Part shown: one piece after another, positions 34,302-45,709 of the stretch
Numbering within the stretch: position 1 is the stretch's first letter
Layout of the letters: the number at the start of each line of letters is the position of its first letter
NCBI GenBank assembly: GCA_963920635.1
Contig: OY987298.1
Coordinates: 53,237,949 to 53,301,948, forward strand
Direction: 5' to 3'
DNA: 64,000 nucleotides
From: Pseudeuparius sepicola
Lineage: Eukaryota; Arthropoda; Insecta; Coleoptera; Anthribidae
Notes under the pieces: model-generated
Databases searched by the model: none
What the model was told of the DNA's origin: nothing
Seen by the model: only the letters and a program-made list of their open reading frames with translations
Position numbers and translations under genes: made by a program

Positions 34302-34577
34302 AAACTCAGATTCATTACATTCTGCCTGTGGAAGTTCCCAATCAAGATTAACCTGTATATGAGGTTTGATGTCATATTCGAACCCTCGGAAAATTCTGCA
34401 CAAGTCTGGGATTTGAACCATCAATTTAATTTATCATTAAAATTACCGAGAATATCGGATTTATCACGTTAACTGGGACACCCTGTTCTTAGAACCACTT
34501 CCCTCCCCATTCCCGTCCTTATTGCGCATATGCATAATGTAAGTAAAACTTCCACAACGTTAAATTTTAAACACTTT

Positions 34578-37500
34578 TTAAAAATTCAGTATTTTTATCA
34601 CATCTTCAAATGAATAAGGTTCTGGGTATTTGAAATTAAATTCTTCTATTCCGTGTAATTTTCGGTATTTTTCTACAATGTCGCCTTCTTCATCTTTTAA
34701 ACCATAATACCTAAATATTATTTTTGCGTTAATCAGTCCAAGCAGAACATATACTATAAATTCCTTATCTTGGATATTGGAGATGGAATATATGCACTTT
34801 GCGATATAGACAGCCATATTATAACTTATAAAAGTTACTGAATAATCCCACCTCAAAAGAGACCGGTCCGCATGCGCTCTATATCTGGAACACTCGACGT
34901 TTACGTCTTTGGTTTTGTAGATCTTTGTTACCAATTCTAAGTAGTGTCGCACGAGATATTCGGCTTCTAGTTTTGTAAGATTCACAGAAAGATTATCTTT
35001 TGTGGTTTTAAACGGATCATCTCCATATTTAGCACAAAGATGGCACTTGAAGACACAATTTTCAGACTGAATTGTTTCGATCGTTGTGTCCCCTTCTATG
35101 CCAGAGCATTTTCGGAGGTGGAGCCACCTATTACAAACGTGACATGCAACGTAATCTTCTGGTGTTTGAAGCCCACATCTTAGGCACTTATCAAACATCT
35201 TATCGGAAGTGATAAGAAGTATATTTTGCACGGTCATTCTAAATACTTCCGGATCAAAATTTTCTTCCATGGCAATTTTCATGAAATCGTCCTTGCCTTC
35301 AGCTTTTGACAAAACGTATATATAAAACATTACGTATACGCCACAGTTTACCATGTCATCATCATGTTGAGAAGGAAACAAAGCTATTTCCGATAATGTC
35401 CATTTTCTGGCGTTCAATTTTTTCAACTTTTGTGTTCTGTCTCTTGTTTCTATAAATCTCTTAACTTTCCTAAGAATATCTTCCTCGGAAATCTGGTATT
35501 TTTTTGAAGGATTGAGTATGTAAATTTTGCTACTTTCTGTCTCCAAGAAAATCAACACCCAATGGTTCTGGTTGCAATTATATGGGAATAAGATAAATCG
35601 AACGTTCTGTAAGGATTGGTTTATAGGGGCAAATTTAGTATACTGCTTAACTTGATCACTAAAAAGTAAATGGGTAGAAATAGTGTCTACATAATAGATA
35701 TCATTGCGGTATTTTACAACAGAAAACGCCAGGGCATCGATGCAGTAATCGGATACCCATCTAAAAGATGTATGCATCGTAGACCAATTGTAACAATTTG
35801 ATAAGGTGGGCACCAAGGTTTTATAGTCTGAACTTCTCAAAGTTATGGTCTGCTCGCAATAACTGTACTTTGACAATACGAAATCTTCCGACATAGCGGC
35901 GTTTACGTAGTAGTCGTTGCTGTATAACAGGCCGTTAAGAAGACCTCTTTCATCGGGACGATCAGTTCCAGTTGGCTTGTCACCCTGAATGTTACTCAGT
36001 TCTGATGGCCTTTTTTCTTCTGACTCTGACAGCACTATTATATCTTCCGCTTCATCTAGCTTCTTTATTATTTGTTCCTGTCCACCTTCATTCGTGTGCT
36101 CGACAGGCTGTACAATTTTTAAGTATTTCGTGTAGAAAAATGCCTTTTGTTTCTTCTGCTTTTTCCAACTCTCTTCGATGGGTCGAGTGTCAACGCATTT
36201 CTTTAACTTTCCTTTTGGAGTTTTTCCAATGTTCAGCCGCAATGCCTTCAAATCTGAACGGATCCTCGTCTGAACCAGGGACACAAACCTGCCTAATTTC
36301 AGATTGGACTTCCCTCCCAGAATTTCCTTTTTCAATATTTTATACCAACATTCAACATTTGAATTGCTAAATCTTCCGCAACCCAATATATCGGACCAAA
36401 GTGGTGCAAATGGCATCACTCGTTTTAACAAGTAAATGCAAAAATCTTCTGACCTATAGGGATTTTTTTCGTAGTTAATGTTTGTCGGCTTTTTCTCTAT
36501 ATTACGCATGACGTCATCGAATATTCTAAAAAAGTACAACGCAAATGGCGACGTCTTATATTCCCCGGAAACTTCACTCTCATCGAATTCCACATCTTCA
36601 AACTTAAAGTCGGTTTGTTCGCGTAAGCTCAGAAAGGCGTCTGACTTATCGTAATCATCCGATGTTAGCTCTGTCAGTGCCGCTATAACATCATCGTCGT
36701 AATTAGGACTCATTAGCAATACAACCAAGTTGTAAAACTGGAAAGTCAACTCCTCTAGATACGAACATTGCACTAGAACCGCTACTGCATTTATTATGGC
36801 ATCTCTCAAGGCGTCCTTTCTCTTTATTTGAGAAAGTTTATGACACATCATTTTTATAAAGTGAGCACAACAAGATTTTAATTTTACAAGCGAAAACGCA
36901 TTGCCGTCTAAGTTTGTCGTAAATTTATAGCACACTTGGAGGTAACTATACAATGTCATGCTGTTAAATCCCTGACAAACCGATATCATTATGGCAAAAC
37001 TCCAATCAGTTACAACAACTTCAAATATTGGCCACTTTCGACTGCACGTCGTGTGTACAAAGTGTTTGAATTGCAGTAAAAAAGACGTTATCGTCGCAGA
37101 ATCATGTTTGCTACTTATGAGTTCTGCAATCGGAATTACAGTGCCTTGACTATTTACTATTAGACTATAGTACAGGATTCGGTGCCCTACATCAAAAGAA
37201 GTCGGTCTTACCACCGAACCAGTGGCGTCCAGAAATGCAATAATTTTTTGGCCTCTACTAACCAGGATCTCTAGTTGTTCCTTTGAATATAGGTGAACCA
37301 ATGTGTTGCAGCTTGGAAGCTGGATGTATTTTTCCATTTTGGATTCGGACAATGACCTCAGCAATATGTCCAGAAGAGGATCTGGATGAAAATCACCATC
37401 TGATAAAGCTTCAGATCTAGCTTTTTGGTAAACATTTAACGAACGAAGGTTTTGCCAGTTACCTTCATAAATTAGGTCATCGTCGACCTTAGTTATTTCT

Positions 37501-38405
37501 TGGCTTCTAAGAACACTTGGTAAAGTGGTGACCATTTGCTGCTTTGCTCTCATCCTTTCCGAACCCTTAAGCCAATACGAGTGCTCTTCAACATGATGCA
37601 CATTGCGCGGCCCTTTGAAAAGCAAAGTAATAGCCATCGTACTCTCTTCAAAGTCATACACACACTTATATGTCCTGCAGTTAGTATGTTTGCAAACGAA
37701 ATATTCTATAAGTTGTCCCCGTTTCTTATTGATCCGTTGTCCTTTGGCTGCAACAGCGCATGGCACTCCATTAATCTCTAACAATTTCCTGAAGTTCAAG
37801 GGCCGCAGTTCTGAATTTTTGTACAAATCCTCTCTATCCTCAAACCTACTCAAGTTGATAAAGTGGGTCAAAACGGAGAATTTTTGATTAAATTTGCACG
37901 AATCGTTATCGTTCGTGTTCTCGTAATTAGTAGCACCGCTGGTAAAACGCAATTGAGGTTCAGCTTCCGCTATGGTAGATAACTGGTGTTCATTTCTAGA
38001 ATTAGAGATTACTACTGAAGGAGGCACAATAACACAGGCGGGAGTTTGAGTGAAAACTACTTCCTCAACTCTAGAAGATGATAGAAACTCGTCGCCCGAA
38101 GACAAAATGCAACTTTCGAATCGCCTGTTTTCCTGGGACGCTTCAATGAGTATATCTTCAGATTTCAGTTTGCGACATATAAGATTTTCCATTCTTTTAA
38201 CTTTTAAAAAAAGCATTAATCGATTTTTTAGGCTGTTTTTGATTTTTAATATTGAACAAATTTTCGAAAGAGGCGACGGATCTGACCTTGGTGAGCAAGC
38301 AATCAACTCCGCGATGCTAGTACCGGCAGATTTTATACAAACTGAAATTTCGTTGATGCCCAAATTCGTCCTTGCGGGTCTGCCTCTAGCTTTTGACTGA
38401 TGCAT
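34578..38405 (-). CDS. Mutator-like transposase with Ulp1-like protease and PHD finger
   Basis: Uninterrupted frame of 1,275 codons from the first ATG (38405); the frame is open seven codons further upstream without an ATG. N-terminus 'KARGRPART' (AT-hook-like). Residues 236-275: a Cys/His zinc-binding zone (C238, C243, H270, H271) of the FLYWCH/WRKY kind. DDE core: D393 in 'FLDATGSV', D467 in 'VVTDWSFA', C512-x2-H515, E685 in 'NSNVECWYKILKKE'. This order, including CxxH, is the Mutator (MULE) arrangement. Residues 880-1035: Ulp1/C48-type protease with H948 (NHWV), N965 where Asp is usual, Q1013 and C1021 (VNCGVYV). Residues 1074-1124: C4HC3 PHD finger. It likely excises and inserts the surrounding element. 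The role of the protease is unknown. Its preserved frame suggests recent activity. Confidence 0.9.
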   Translation of the reverse strand: MHQSKARGRPARTNLGINEISVCIKSAGTSIAELIACSPRSDPSPLSKICSILKIKNSLKNRLMLFLKVKRMENLICRKLKSEDILIEASQENRRFESCILSSGDEFLSSSRVEEVVFTQTPACVIVPPSVVISNSRNEHQLSTIAEAEPQLRFTSGATNYENTNDNDSCKFNQKFSVLTHFINLSRFEDREDLYKNSELRPLNFRKLLEINGVPCAVAAKGQRINKKRGQLIEYFVCKHTNCRTYKCVYDFEESTMAITLLFKGPRNVHHVEEHSYWLKGSERMRAKQQMVTTLPSVLRSQEITKVDDDLIYEGNWQNLRSLNVYQKARSEALSDGDFHPDPLLDILLRSLSESKMEKYIQLPSCNTLVHLYSKEQLEILVSRGQKIIAFLDATGSVVRPTSFDVGHRILYYSLIVNSQGTVIPIAELISSKHDSATITSFLLQFKHFVHTTCSRKWPIFEVVVTDWSFAIMISVCQGFNSMTLYSYLQVCYKFTTNLDGNAFSLVKLKSCCAHFIKMMCHKLSQIKRKDALRDAIINAVAVLVQCSYLEELTFQFYNLVVLLMSPNYDDDVIAALTELTSDDYDKSDAFLSLREQTDFKFEDVEFDESEVSGEYKTSPFALYFFRIFDDVMRNIEKKPTNINYEKNPYRSEDFCIYLLKRVMPFAPLWSDILGCGRFSNSNVECWYKILKKEILGGKSNLKLGRFVSLVQTRIRSDLKALRLNIGKTPKGKLKKCVDTRPIEESWKKQKKQKAFFYTKYLKIVQPVEHTNEGGQEQIIKKLDEAEDIIVLSESEEKRPSELSNIQGDKPTGTDRPDERGLLNGLLYSNDYYVNAAMSEDFVLSKYSYCEQTITLRSSDYKTLVPTLSNCYNWSTMHTSFRWVSDYCIDALAFSVVKYRNDIYYVDTISTHLLFSDQVKQYTKFAPINQSLQNVRFILFPYNCNQNHWVLIFLETESSKIYILNPSKKYQISEEDILRKVKRFIETRDRTQKLKKLNARKWTLSEIALFPSQHDDDMVNCGVYVMFYIYVLSKAEGKDDFMKIAMEENFDPEVFRMTVQNILLITSDKMFDKCLRCGLQTPEDYVACHVCNRWLHLRKCSGIEGDTTIETIQSENCVFKCHLCAKYGDDPFKTTKDNLSVNLTKLEAEYLVRHYLELVTKIYKTKDVNVECSRYRAHADRSLLRWDYSVTFISYNMAVYIAKCIYSISNIQDKEFIVYVLLGLINAKIIFRYYGLKDEEGDIVEKYRKLHGIEEFNFKYPEPYSFEDVIKILNF

Positions 38406-38435
38406 AATGAAAGCAGAATAAATCACACACGAGCT

Positions 38436-39655
38436 CTAAAAAGGGTGATCCAAATTAACGGGAATGCGTCTTCTGTTCGGCCAAAATCCGAAAAATTTTC
38501 CGCTAGGTCGAATTTTAGACTATCTTCATAAGGTGCACTGAAAGGGAAAGACAGAATAAGATGGAGACTGACGAAAAGAAGGAATAGAGAAAAGTTGTTC
38601 GGGAGGTCAAAATTAACCGGAAAGCGTCTTCTGTTCGGCCAAAATCCGAAAAATTTTCCGCTTGGTCGAATTTTAGACTATCTTCATAAGGTGCACTGAA
38701 AGGGAAAGACAGACTAAGATGACGACTAACGAAAAAATGGAATAAAGAAAAGTTGTTCGGGAGGTCAAAATTAACCGGAATGCGTCTTCTGTTCGGCCAA
38801 AATCCGAAAAATTTTCCGCTAGGTCGAATTTTAGAGTATCTTCATAAGGTGCACAGAAAGGGAAAAACAGACTAAGATGACGACTGACGAAAAGAAGGAA
38901 TAGAGAAAAGTTGTTCGGGAGGTCAAAATTAACCGGAATGCGTCTTCTGTTCGGCCAAAATCCGAAAAATTTTCCGCTAGGTGGAATTTTAGACTATCTT
39001 CATAAGGTGCACTGAAAGGGAAAGACAGACTAAGATGACGACTGACGATTCGACCAAGCGGAAAATTTTTCAGATTTTGGCCGAACAGAAGACGCTTTCC
39101 GGTTAATTTTGACCTCCCGAACAACTTTTCTCTATTCCTTCTTTTCGTCAGTAGTCATCTTAGTCTGTTTTTCCCTTTCTGTGCACCTTATGAAGATACT
39201 CTAAAATTCGACCTAGCGGAAAATTTTTCGGATTTTGGCCGAACAGAAGACGCTTTCCGGTTAATTTTGACCTCCCGAACAACTTTTCTCTATTCCTTCT
39301 TTTCGTCAGTCGTCATCTTAGTCTGTCTTTCCCTTTCAGTGCACCTTATGAAGATAGTCTAAAATTCGACCAAGCGGAAAATTTTTCGGATTTTGGCCGA
39401 ACAGAAGACGCTTTCCGGTTAATTTTGACCTCCCGAACAACTTTTCTCTATTCCTTCTTTTCGTCAGTCGTCATCTTAGTCTGTCTTTCCCTTTCAGTGC
39501 ACCTTATGAAGATAGTCTAAAATTCGACCAAGCGGAAAATTTTTCGGATTTTGGCCGAACAGAAGACGCTTTCCGGTTAATTTTGACCTCCCGAACAACT
39601 TTTCTCTATTCCTTCTTTTCGTCAGTCTCCATCTTATTCTGTCTTTCCCTTTCAG
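38436..39655. repeat. ~158-bp repeats, direct then inverted
   Basis: About four units in one orientation (38436-39048), then about four in the opposite orientation (39049-39655). Each has 'gttcgggaggtcaaaattaa', 'ccggaatgcgtcttctgttc' and 'gaaagggaaagacagac'. The turn is near 39048. The array lies directly upstream of the transposase start, so its promoter must be in or beside this large palindrome. Confidence 0.9.
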
Positions 39656-39658
39656 TGC

Positions 39659-39912
39659 AAAATGCCTTTTCTAAAAAATTGTAAAGTTGGATTTTAACAC
39701 AGAATATTAGGAACGAGTATACGGGGAGTAACAAAAAAGTGACTTCCGGTTTGACTATAATAAGCATTACTTGGTCAGATTTTAGAAACACTCCCTGTAT
39801 ATTTTGTTTTTTTAGGTTACTTTTCTTCTCCCAATTCCAACGATATATCGTTTTATATAGTTATCTCCAAAAATATATTTATAGCAATAAATGCAAATAA
39901 TTGAATTTGATT
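39659..39912. repeat. unique inner block of the right arm
   Basis: Complement of 33849-34101. Together they define where the inverted arms start. Confidence 0.85.
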
Positions 39913-42900
39913 TCTCCTTGAGCCTACCCACTGTACGCCCCTGATTTTTTCCGTTGCTGGTATATCGGCGTATTCCAAATACCCTTAAGTAATTTTAGAG
40001 GAAATCTCGAGGTGTTACAAAATCGCCTTCCTGCCTTGCGGATTTTTTTAGATTTCTCCTTGGGCCTACCCACTGTACGCCCCTGATTTTTTCCGTTGCT
40101 GGTATATCGGCGTATTCCACATACCCTTAAATAATTTTAGAGGAAATCTCCAGGTGTTACAAAATCGCCTTCCTGTCTTGCGGATTTTTTTAGATTTCTC
40201 CTTGGGCCTACCCCCTGTACGCCCCTGATTTTTTCCGTTGCTGGCATATCGGCGTATTCCACATAGCCTTAAGTAATTTTAGAGGAAATCTCAAGGTGTT
40301 ACAAAATCGCCTTCCTGACTTACAGATTTTTTTAAATTTCTCCTTGGGCCTATCCCCTGTACGCCCCTGATTTTTTTCGTTGCTGGTATATCTGCGTATT
40401 CCACATACCCTCAAGTAATTTTAGAGGAAAACTTAAGGTGTTACAAAATCGCCTTATTGCCTTGCGGATTTTTTTAGAATTCTCCTTGGGTCTACAGCCT
40501 GTACGCCCCTGATTTTTTCCGTTGCTGTTATATCGGCGTATTCCACATACCCTTAAGTAATTTTAGAGGAAATCTCGAGGTGTTACAAAATCGCCTTCCT
40601 GACTTACGGATTTTTTTTTCAAATTTCTCCTTGGGCCTACCCCCTGTACGCCCCTGATTTTTTCCGTTGCTGGTATATCTGCGTATTCCACATACCCTTA
40701 AGTAATTTTAGAGGAAATCTCAAGGTGTTACAAAATCGCCTTCTTGCCTTGCGGATTTTTTTAGAATTCTCCTTGGGCCTACCCCCTGTACGCCCCTGAT
40801 TTTTTCCGTTGCTGGTATATCTGCGTATTCCACATACCCTCAAGTAATTTTAGAGGAAATCTCGAGGTGTTACAAAATCGCCTTCCTGCCTTGCGGATTT
40901 TTTTAGATTTCTCCTTGGGCCTACCCACTGTACGCCCCTGATTTTTTCCGTTGCTGGTATATCGGCGTATTCCACATACCCTTAAATAATTTTAGAGGAA
41001 ATCTCCAGGTGTTACAAAATCGCCTTCCTGTCTTGCGGATTTTTTTAGATTTCTCCTTGGGCCTACCCCCTGTACGCCCCTGATTTTTTCCGTTGCTGGC
41101 ATATCGGCGTATTCCACATAGCCTTAAGTAATTTTAGAGGAAATCTCAAGGTGTTACAAAATCGCCTTCCTGACTTACGGATTTTTTTAAAATTTCTCCT
41201 TGGGCCTACCCCCTGTACGCCCCTGATTTTTTTCGTTGCTGGTATATCTGCGTATTCCAATACCCTCAAGTAATTTTAGAGGAAATCTCGAGGTGTTACA
41301 AAATCGCCTTCCTGCCTTGCGGATTTTTTTAGATTTCTCCTTGGGCCTACCCACTGTACGCCCCTGATTTTTTCCGTTGCTGGTATATCGGCGTATTCCA
41401 CATACCCTTAAATAATTTTAGAGGAAATCTCCAGGTGTTACAAAATCGCCTTCCTGTCTTGCGGATTTTTTTAGATTTCTCCTTGGGCCTACCCCCTGTA
41501 CGCCCCTGATTTTTTCCGTTGCTGGTATATCTGCGTATTCCACATACCCTTAAGTAATTTTAGAGGAAATCTCAAGGTGTTACAAAATCGCCTTCTTGCC
41601 TTGCGGATTTTTTTAGAATTCTCCTTGGGCCTACCCCCTGTACGCCCCTGATTTTTTCCGTTGCTGGTATATCTGCGTATTCCACATACCCTCAAGTAAT
41701 TTTAGAGGAAATCTCGAGGTGTTACAAAATCGCCTTCCTGCCTTGCGGATTTTTTTAGATTTCTCCTTGGGCCTACCCACTGTACGCCCCTGATTTTTTC
41801 CGTTGCTGGTATATCGGCGTATTCCACATACCCTTAAATAATTTTAGAGGAAATCTCCAGGTGTTACAAAATCGCCTTCCTGTCTTGCGGATTTTTTTAG
41901 ATTTCTCCTTGGGCCTACCCCCTGTACGCCCCTGATTTTTTCCGTTGCTGGCATATCGGCGTATTCCACATAGCCTTAAGTAATTTTAGAGGAAATCTCA
42001 AGGTGTTACAAAATCGCCTTCCTGACTTACGGATTTTTTTAAAATTTCTCCTTGGGCCTACCCCCTGTACGCCCCTGATTTTTTTCGTTGCTGGTATATC
42101 TGCGTATTCCACATACCCTCAAGTAATTATAGAGGAAATCTCGAGGTGTTACAAAATCGCCTTCCTGACTTACGGATTTTTTTGAAATTTCTCCTGGGGC
42201 CCACCCCCTGTACGCCCCTGATTTTTTTCGTTGCTGGTATATCTGCGTATTCCACATACCCTCAAGTAATTTTAGAGGAAATCTCGAGGTATTACAAAAT
42301 TGCCTTCCTGACTTACTGATTTTTTTAAAATTTCTCCTTGGGCCTACTCCCTGTACGCCCCTGATTTTTTTCGTTGCTGGTATATCTGGGTATTCCACAT
42401 ACCCTCAGGTAATTTTAGAGGAAATCTCGAGGTGTTACAAAATCGCCTTCCTGCCTTGCGGATTTTTTTAGATTTCTCCTTGGGCCTACCCCCTGTACGC
42501 CCCTGATTTTTTCCGTTGCTGTTATATCGGCGTATTCCACATACCCTTAAGTAACTTTATAGGAAATCTCAAGGTGTTACAAAATCGCCTTCCTGACTTA
42601 CACATTTTTTTAAATTTCTCCTTGGGCCTATCCCCTGTACGCCCCTGATTTTTTTCGTTGCTGGTATATCTGCGTATTCCACATACCCTCAAGTAATTTT
42701 AGAGGAAAACTTAAGGTGTTACAAAATCGCCTTATTGCCTTGCGGATTTTTTTAGAATTCTCCTTGGGTCTACAGCCTGTACGCCCCTGATTTTTTCCGT
42801 TGCTGTTATATCGGCGTATTCCACATACCCTTAAGTAATTTTAGAGGAAATCTCGAGGTGCTACAAAATCGCCTTCCTGACTTACGGATTTTTTTTTCAA

Positions 42901-45340
42901 ATTTCTCCTTGGGCCTACCCCCTGTACGCCCCTGATTTTTTCCGTTGCTGGTATATCTACGTATTCCACATACCCTCAGGTAATTTTAGAGGAAATCTCG
43001 AGGTGTTACAAAATCGCCTTCCTGCCTTGCGGATTTTTTTAGATTTCTCCTTGGACCTACCCCCTGTACGCCCCTGATTTTTTCCGTTGCTGTTTTATCG
43101 GCGTATTCCACATACCCTTAAGTAATTTTAGAGGAAATCTCAAGGTGTTACAAAATCGCCTTCCTGACTTACGGATTTTTTTAAAATTTCTCCTTGGGCC
43201 TACCCCTGTACGCCCCTGATTTTTTTCGTTGCTGGTATATCTGCGTATTCCACATACCCTCAAGTAATTTTAGAGGAAAACTTAAGGTGTTACAAAATCG
43301 CCTTATTGCCTTGCGGATTTTTTTAGAATTCTCCTTGGGTCTACAGCCTGTACGCCCCTGATTTTTTCCGTTGCTGTTATATCGGCGTATTCCACATACC
43401 CTTAAGTAATTTTAGAGGAAATCTCGAGGTGTTACAAAATCGCCTTCCTGACTTACGGATTTTTTTTTCAAATTTCTCCTTGGGCCTACCCCCTGTACGC
43501 CCCTGATTTTTTTCGTTGCTGGTATATCTGCGTATTCCAATACCCTCAAGTAATTTTAGAGGAAATCTCGAGGTGTTACAAAATCGCCTTCCTGCCTTGC
43601 GGATTTTTTTAGATTTCTCCTTGGGCCTACCCACTGTACGCCCCTGATTTTTTCCGTTGCTGGTATATCGGCGTATTCCAAATACCCTTAAGTAATTTTA
43701 GAGGAAATCTCGAGGTGTTACAAAATCGCCTTCCTGCCTTGCGAATTTTTTTAGAGTTCTCCTTGGGCCTACCCACTGTACGCCCCTGATTTTTTCCGTT
43801 GCTGGTATATCGGCGTATTCCAAATACCCTTAAGTAATTTTAGAGGAAATCTCGAGGTGTTACAAAATCGCCTTCCTGCCTTGCGAATTTTTTTAGAGTT
43901 CTCCTTGGGCCTACCCCTGTACGCCCCTGATTTTTTCCGTTGCTGGTATATCTGCGTATTCCACATACCCTTAAGTAATTTTAGAGGAAATCTCAAGGTG
44001 TTACAAAATCGCCTTCCTGCCTTGCGGATTTTTTTAGGTTTCTCCTTGGGCCTACCCCCTGTACGCCCCTGATTTTTTCCGTTGCTGGCATATCGGCGTA
44101 TTCCACATACCCTTAAGTAACTTTATAGGAAATCTCAGGGTGTTACAAAATCGCCTTCCTGACTTACGGATTTTTTTCAAATTTCTCCTTGGGCCTACCC
44201 ACTGTACGCCCCTGATTTTTTCCGTTGCTGGTATATCGGCGTATTCCAAATATCCTTAAGTAATTTTAGAGGAAATCTCGAGGTGTTACAAAATCGCCTT
44301 CTTGCCTTGCGGATTTTTTTAGGATTCTCCTTGGGTCTACAGCCTGTACGCCCCTGATTTTTTCCGTTGCTGTTTTATCGGCGTATTCCACATACCCTTA
44401 AGTAATTTTAGAGGAAATCTCAAGGTGTTACAAAATCGCCTTCCTGACTTACGGATTTTTTTAAAATTTCTCCTTTGGCCTACCCCTGTACGCCCCTGAT
44501 TTTTTCCGTTGCTGGTATATCTGCGTATTCCACATACCCTTAAGTAATTTTAGAGGAAATCTCAAGGTGTTACAAAATCGCCTTCCTGCCTTGCGGATTT
44601 TTTTAGATTTCTCCTTGGGCCTACCCCCTGTACGCCCCTGATTTTTTCCGTTGCTGGCATATCGGCGTATTCCACATACCCTTAAGTAACTTTATAGGAA
44701 ATCTCAAGGTGTTACAAAATCGCCTTCCTGACTTACGGATTTTTTTAAATTTCTCCTTGGGCCTACCCCCTGTACGCCCCTGATTTTTTTCGTTGCTGGT
44801 ATATCTGCGTATTCCACATACCCTTAAGTAATTTTAGAGGAAATCTCGAGGTGTTACAAAATCGCCTTCTTGCCTTGCGGATTTTTTTAGAATTCTCCTT
44901 GGGCCTACCCCCTGTACGCCCCTGATTTTTTCCGTTGCTGGTATATCTGCGTATTCCACATACCCTTAAGTAATTTTAGAGGAAATCTCAAGGTGTTACA
45001 AAATCGCCTTCTTGCCTTGCGGATTTTTTTAGAATTCTCCTTGGGCCTACCCCCTGTACGCCCCTGATTTTTTCCGTTGCTGGTATATCTGCGTATTCCA
45101 CATACCCTCAAGTAATTTTAGAGGAAATCTCGAGGTGTTACAAAATCGCCTTCCTGACTTACGGTTTTTTTTTTAATTTCTCCTTGGGCCTACCCCCTGT
45201 ACGCCCCTGATTTTTTTCGTTGCTGGTATATCTGCGTATTCCACATACCCTCAAGTAATTTTAGAGGAAATCTCGAGGTGTTACAAAATCGCCTTCCTGC
45301 CTTGCGGATTTTTTTAGATTTCTCCTTGGGTCTATCCCTT
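39913..45340 (-). repeat. right-arm tandem array (~142-bp units)
   Basis: About 38 units, complementary to the left array. Between about 40208 and 42112 a higher-order period of 852 bp (six units) is visible, for example 40637 and 41489, or 41063 and 41915. The left array shows a 712-bp period instead, so the arms have been amplified independently. Confidence 0.92.
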
Positions 45341-45531
45341 CAAGTTATTTTTGAGAAAATCTCAGCGTCTTACAAATTCGTGTGTTCTTATACATATTTT
45401 GCCTTTGTAGTCTCTGCCCCCCCCCCCCCCCTTACCCCGCTAATGGTTTTTAATAATATCTAAATAAACTAATCAAATTACACTAATAGTAAATAATTAA
45501 ACTGTTGTTATTTATTTTCTTTGTTTCTCAC

Positions 45532-45709
45532 TTATTTTTAGTATATTTTTCCACTACTTAGCTGGTCCGCTGTATAAATTCGATTTCCGAATCTGAATCT
45601 GTGGCTGTCTTCAGCGACGTTTATTTTTAGTATATTTTTCCACTACTTAGCTGGTCCGCTGTATAAATTCGATTTCCGAATCTGAATCTGTGGCTGTCTT
45701 CAGCGACGT
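45532..45709. repeat. 89-bp duplication of the right terminus
   Basis: The outermost 89 bp (45621-45709) repeat the segment just inside them (45532-45620), both ending 'cttcagcgacgt'. The left end has only one copy. The inner copy is thus a second potential transposon end. Confidence 0.9.

Larger units (their letters stand above)
30132..45709 (-). mobile_element. 15.6-kb giant foldback Mutator-like element
   Basis: The terminal inverted repeats begin ACGTCGCTGAAGACAGCC and are flanked by the exact 9-bp duplication GGTAATCTT (30123-30131 and 45710-45718). The left arm is 30132-34101 and the right arm 39659-45709. Each has about 270 bp of unique terminus, a long array of ~142-bp repeats and a 260-bp unique inner block. 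The centre encodes one 1,275-codon transposase on the minus strand. The 9-bp duplication, repeat-built arms and Mutator-type transposase resemble Drosophila FB/NOF elements. That family link is inferred from memory, not searched. Confidence 0.93.

Noticed and set aside
35972..36370. 132-codon plus-strand ORF, and others at 37536-37887 and 38050-38400
   Set aside because: They lie antisense to the 1,275-codon transposase and show no independent features.
30380..45340. CRISPR-like array
   Set aside because: The units are ~142 bp and contiguous without unique spacers, inside an animal transposon. No cas genes are present.
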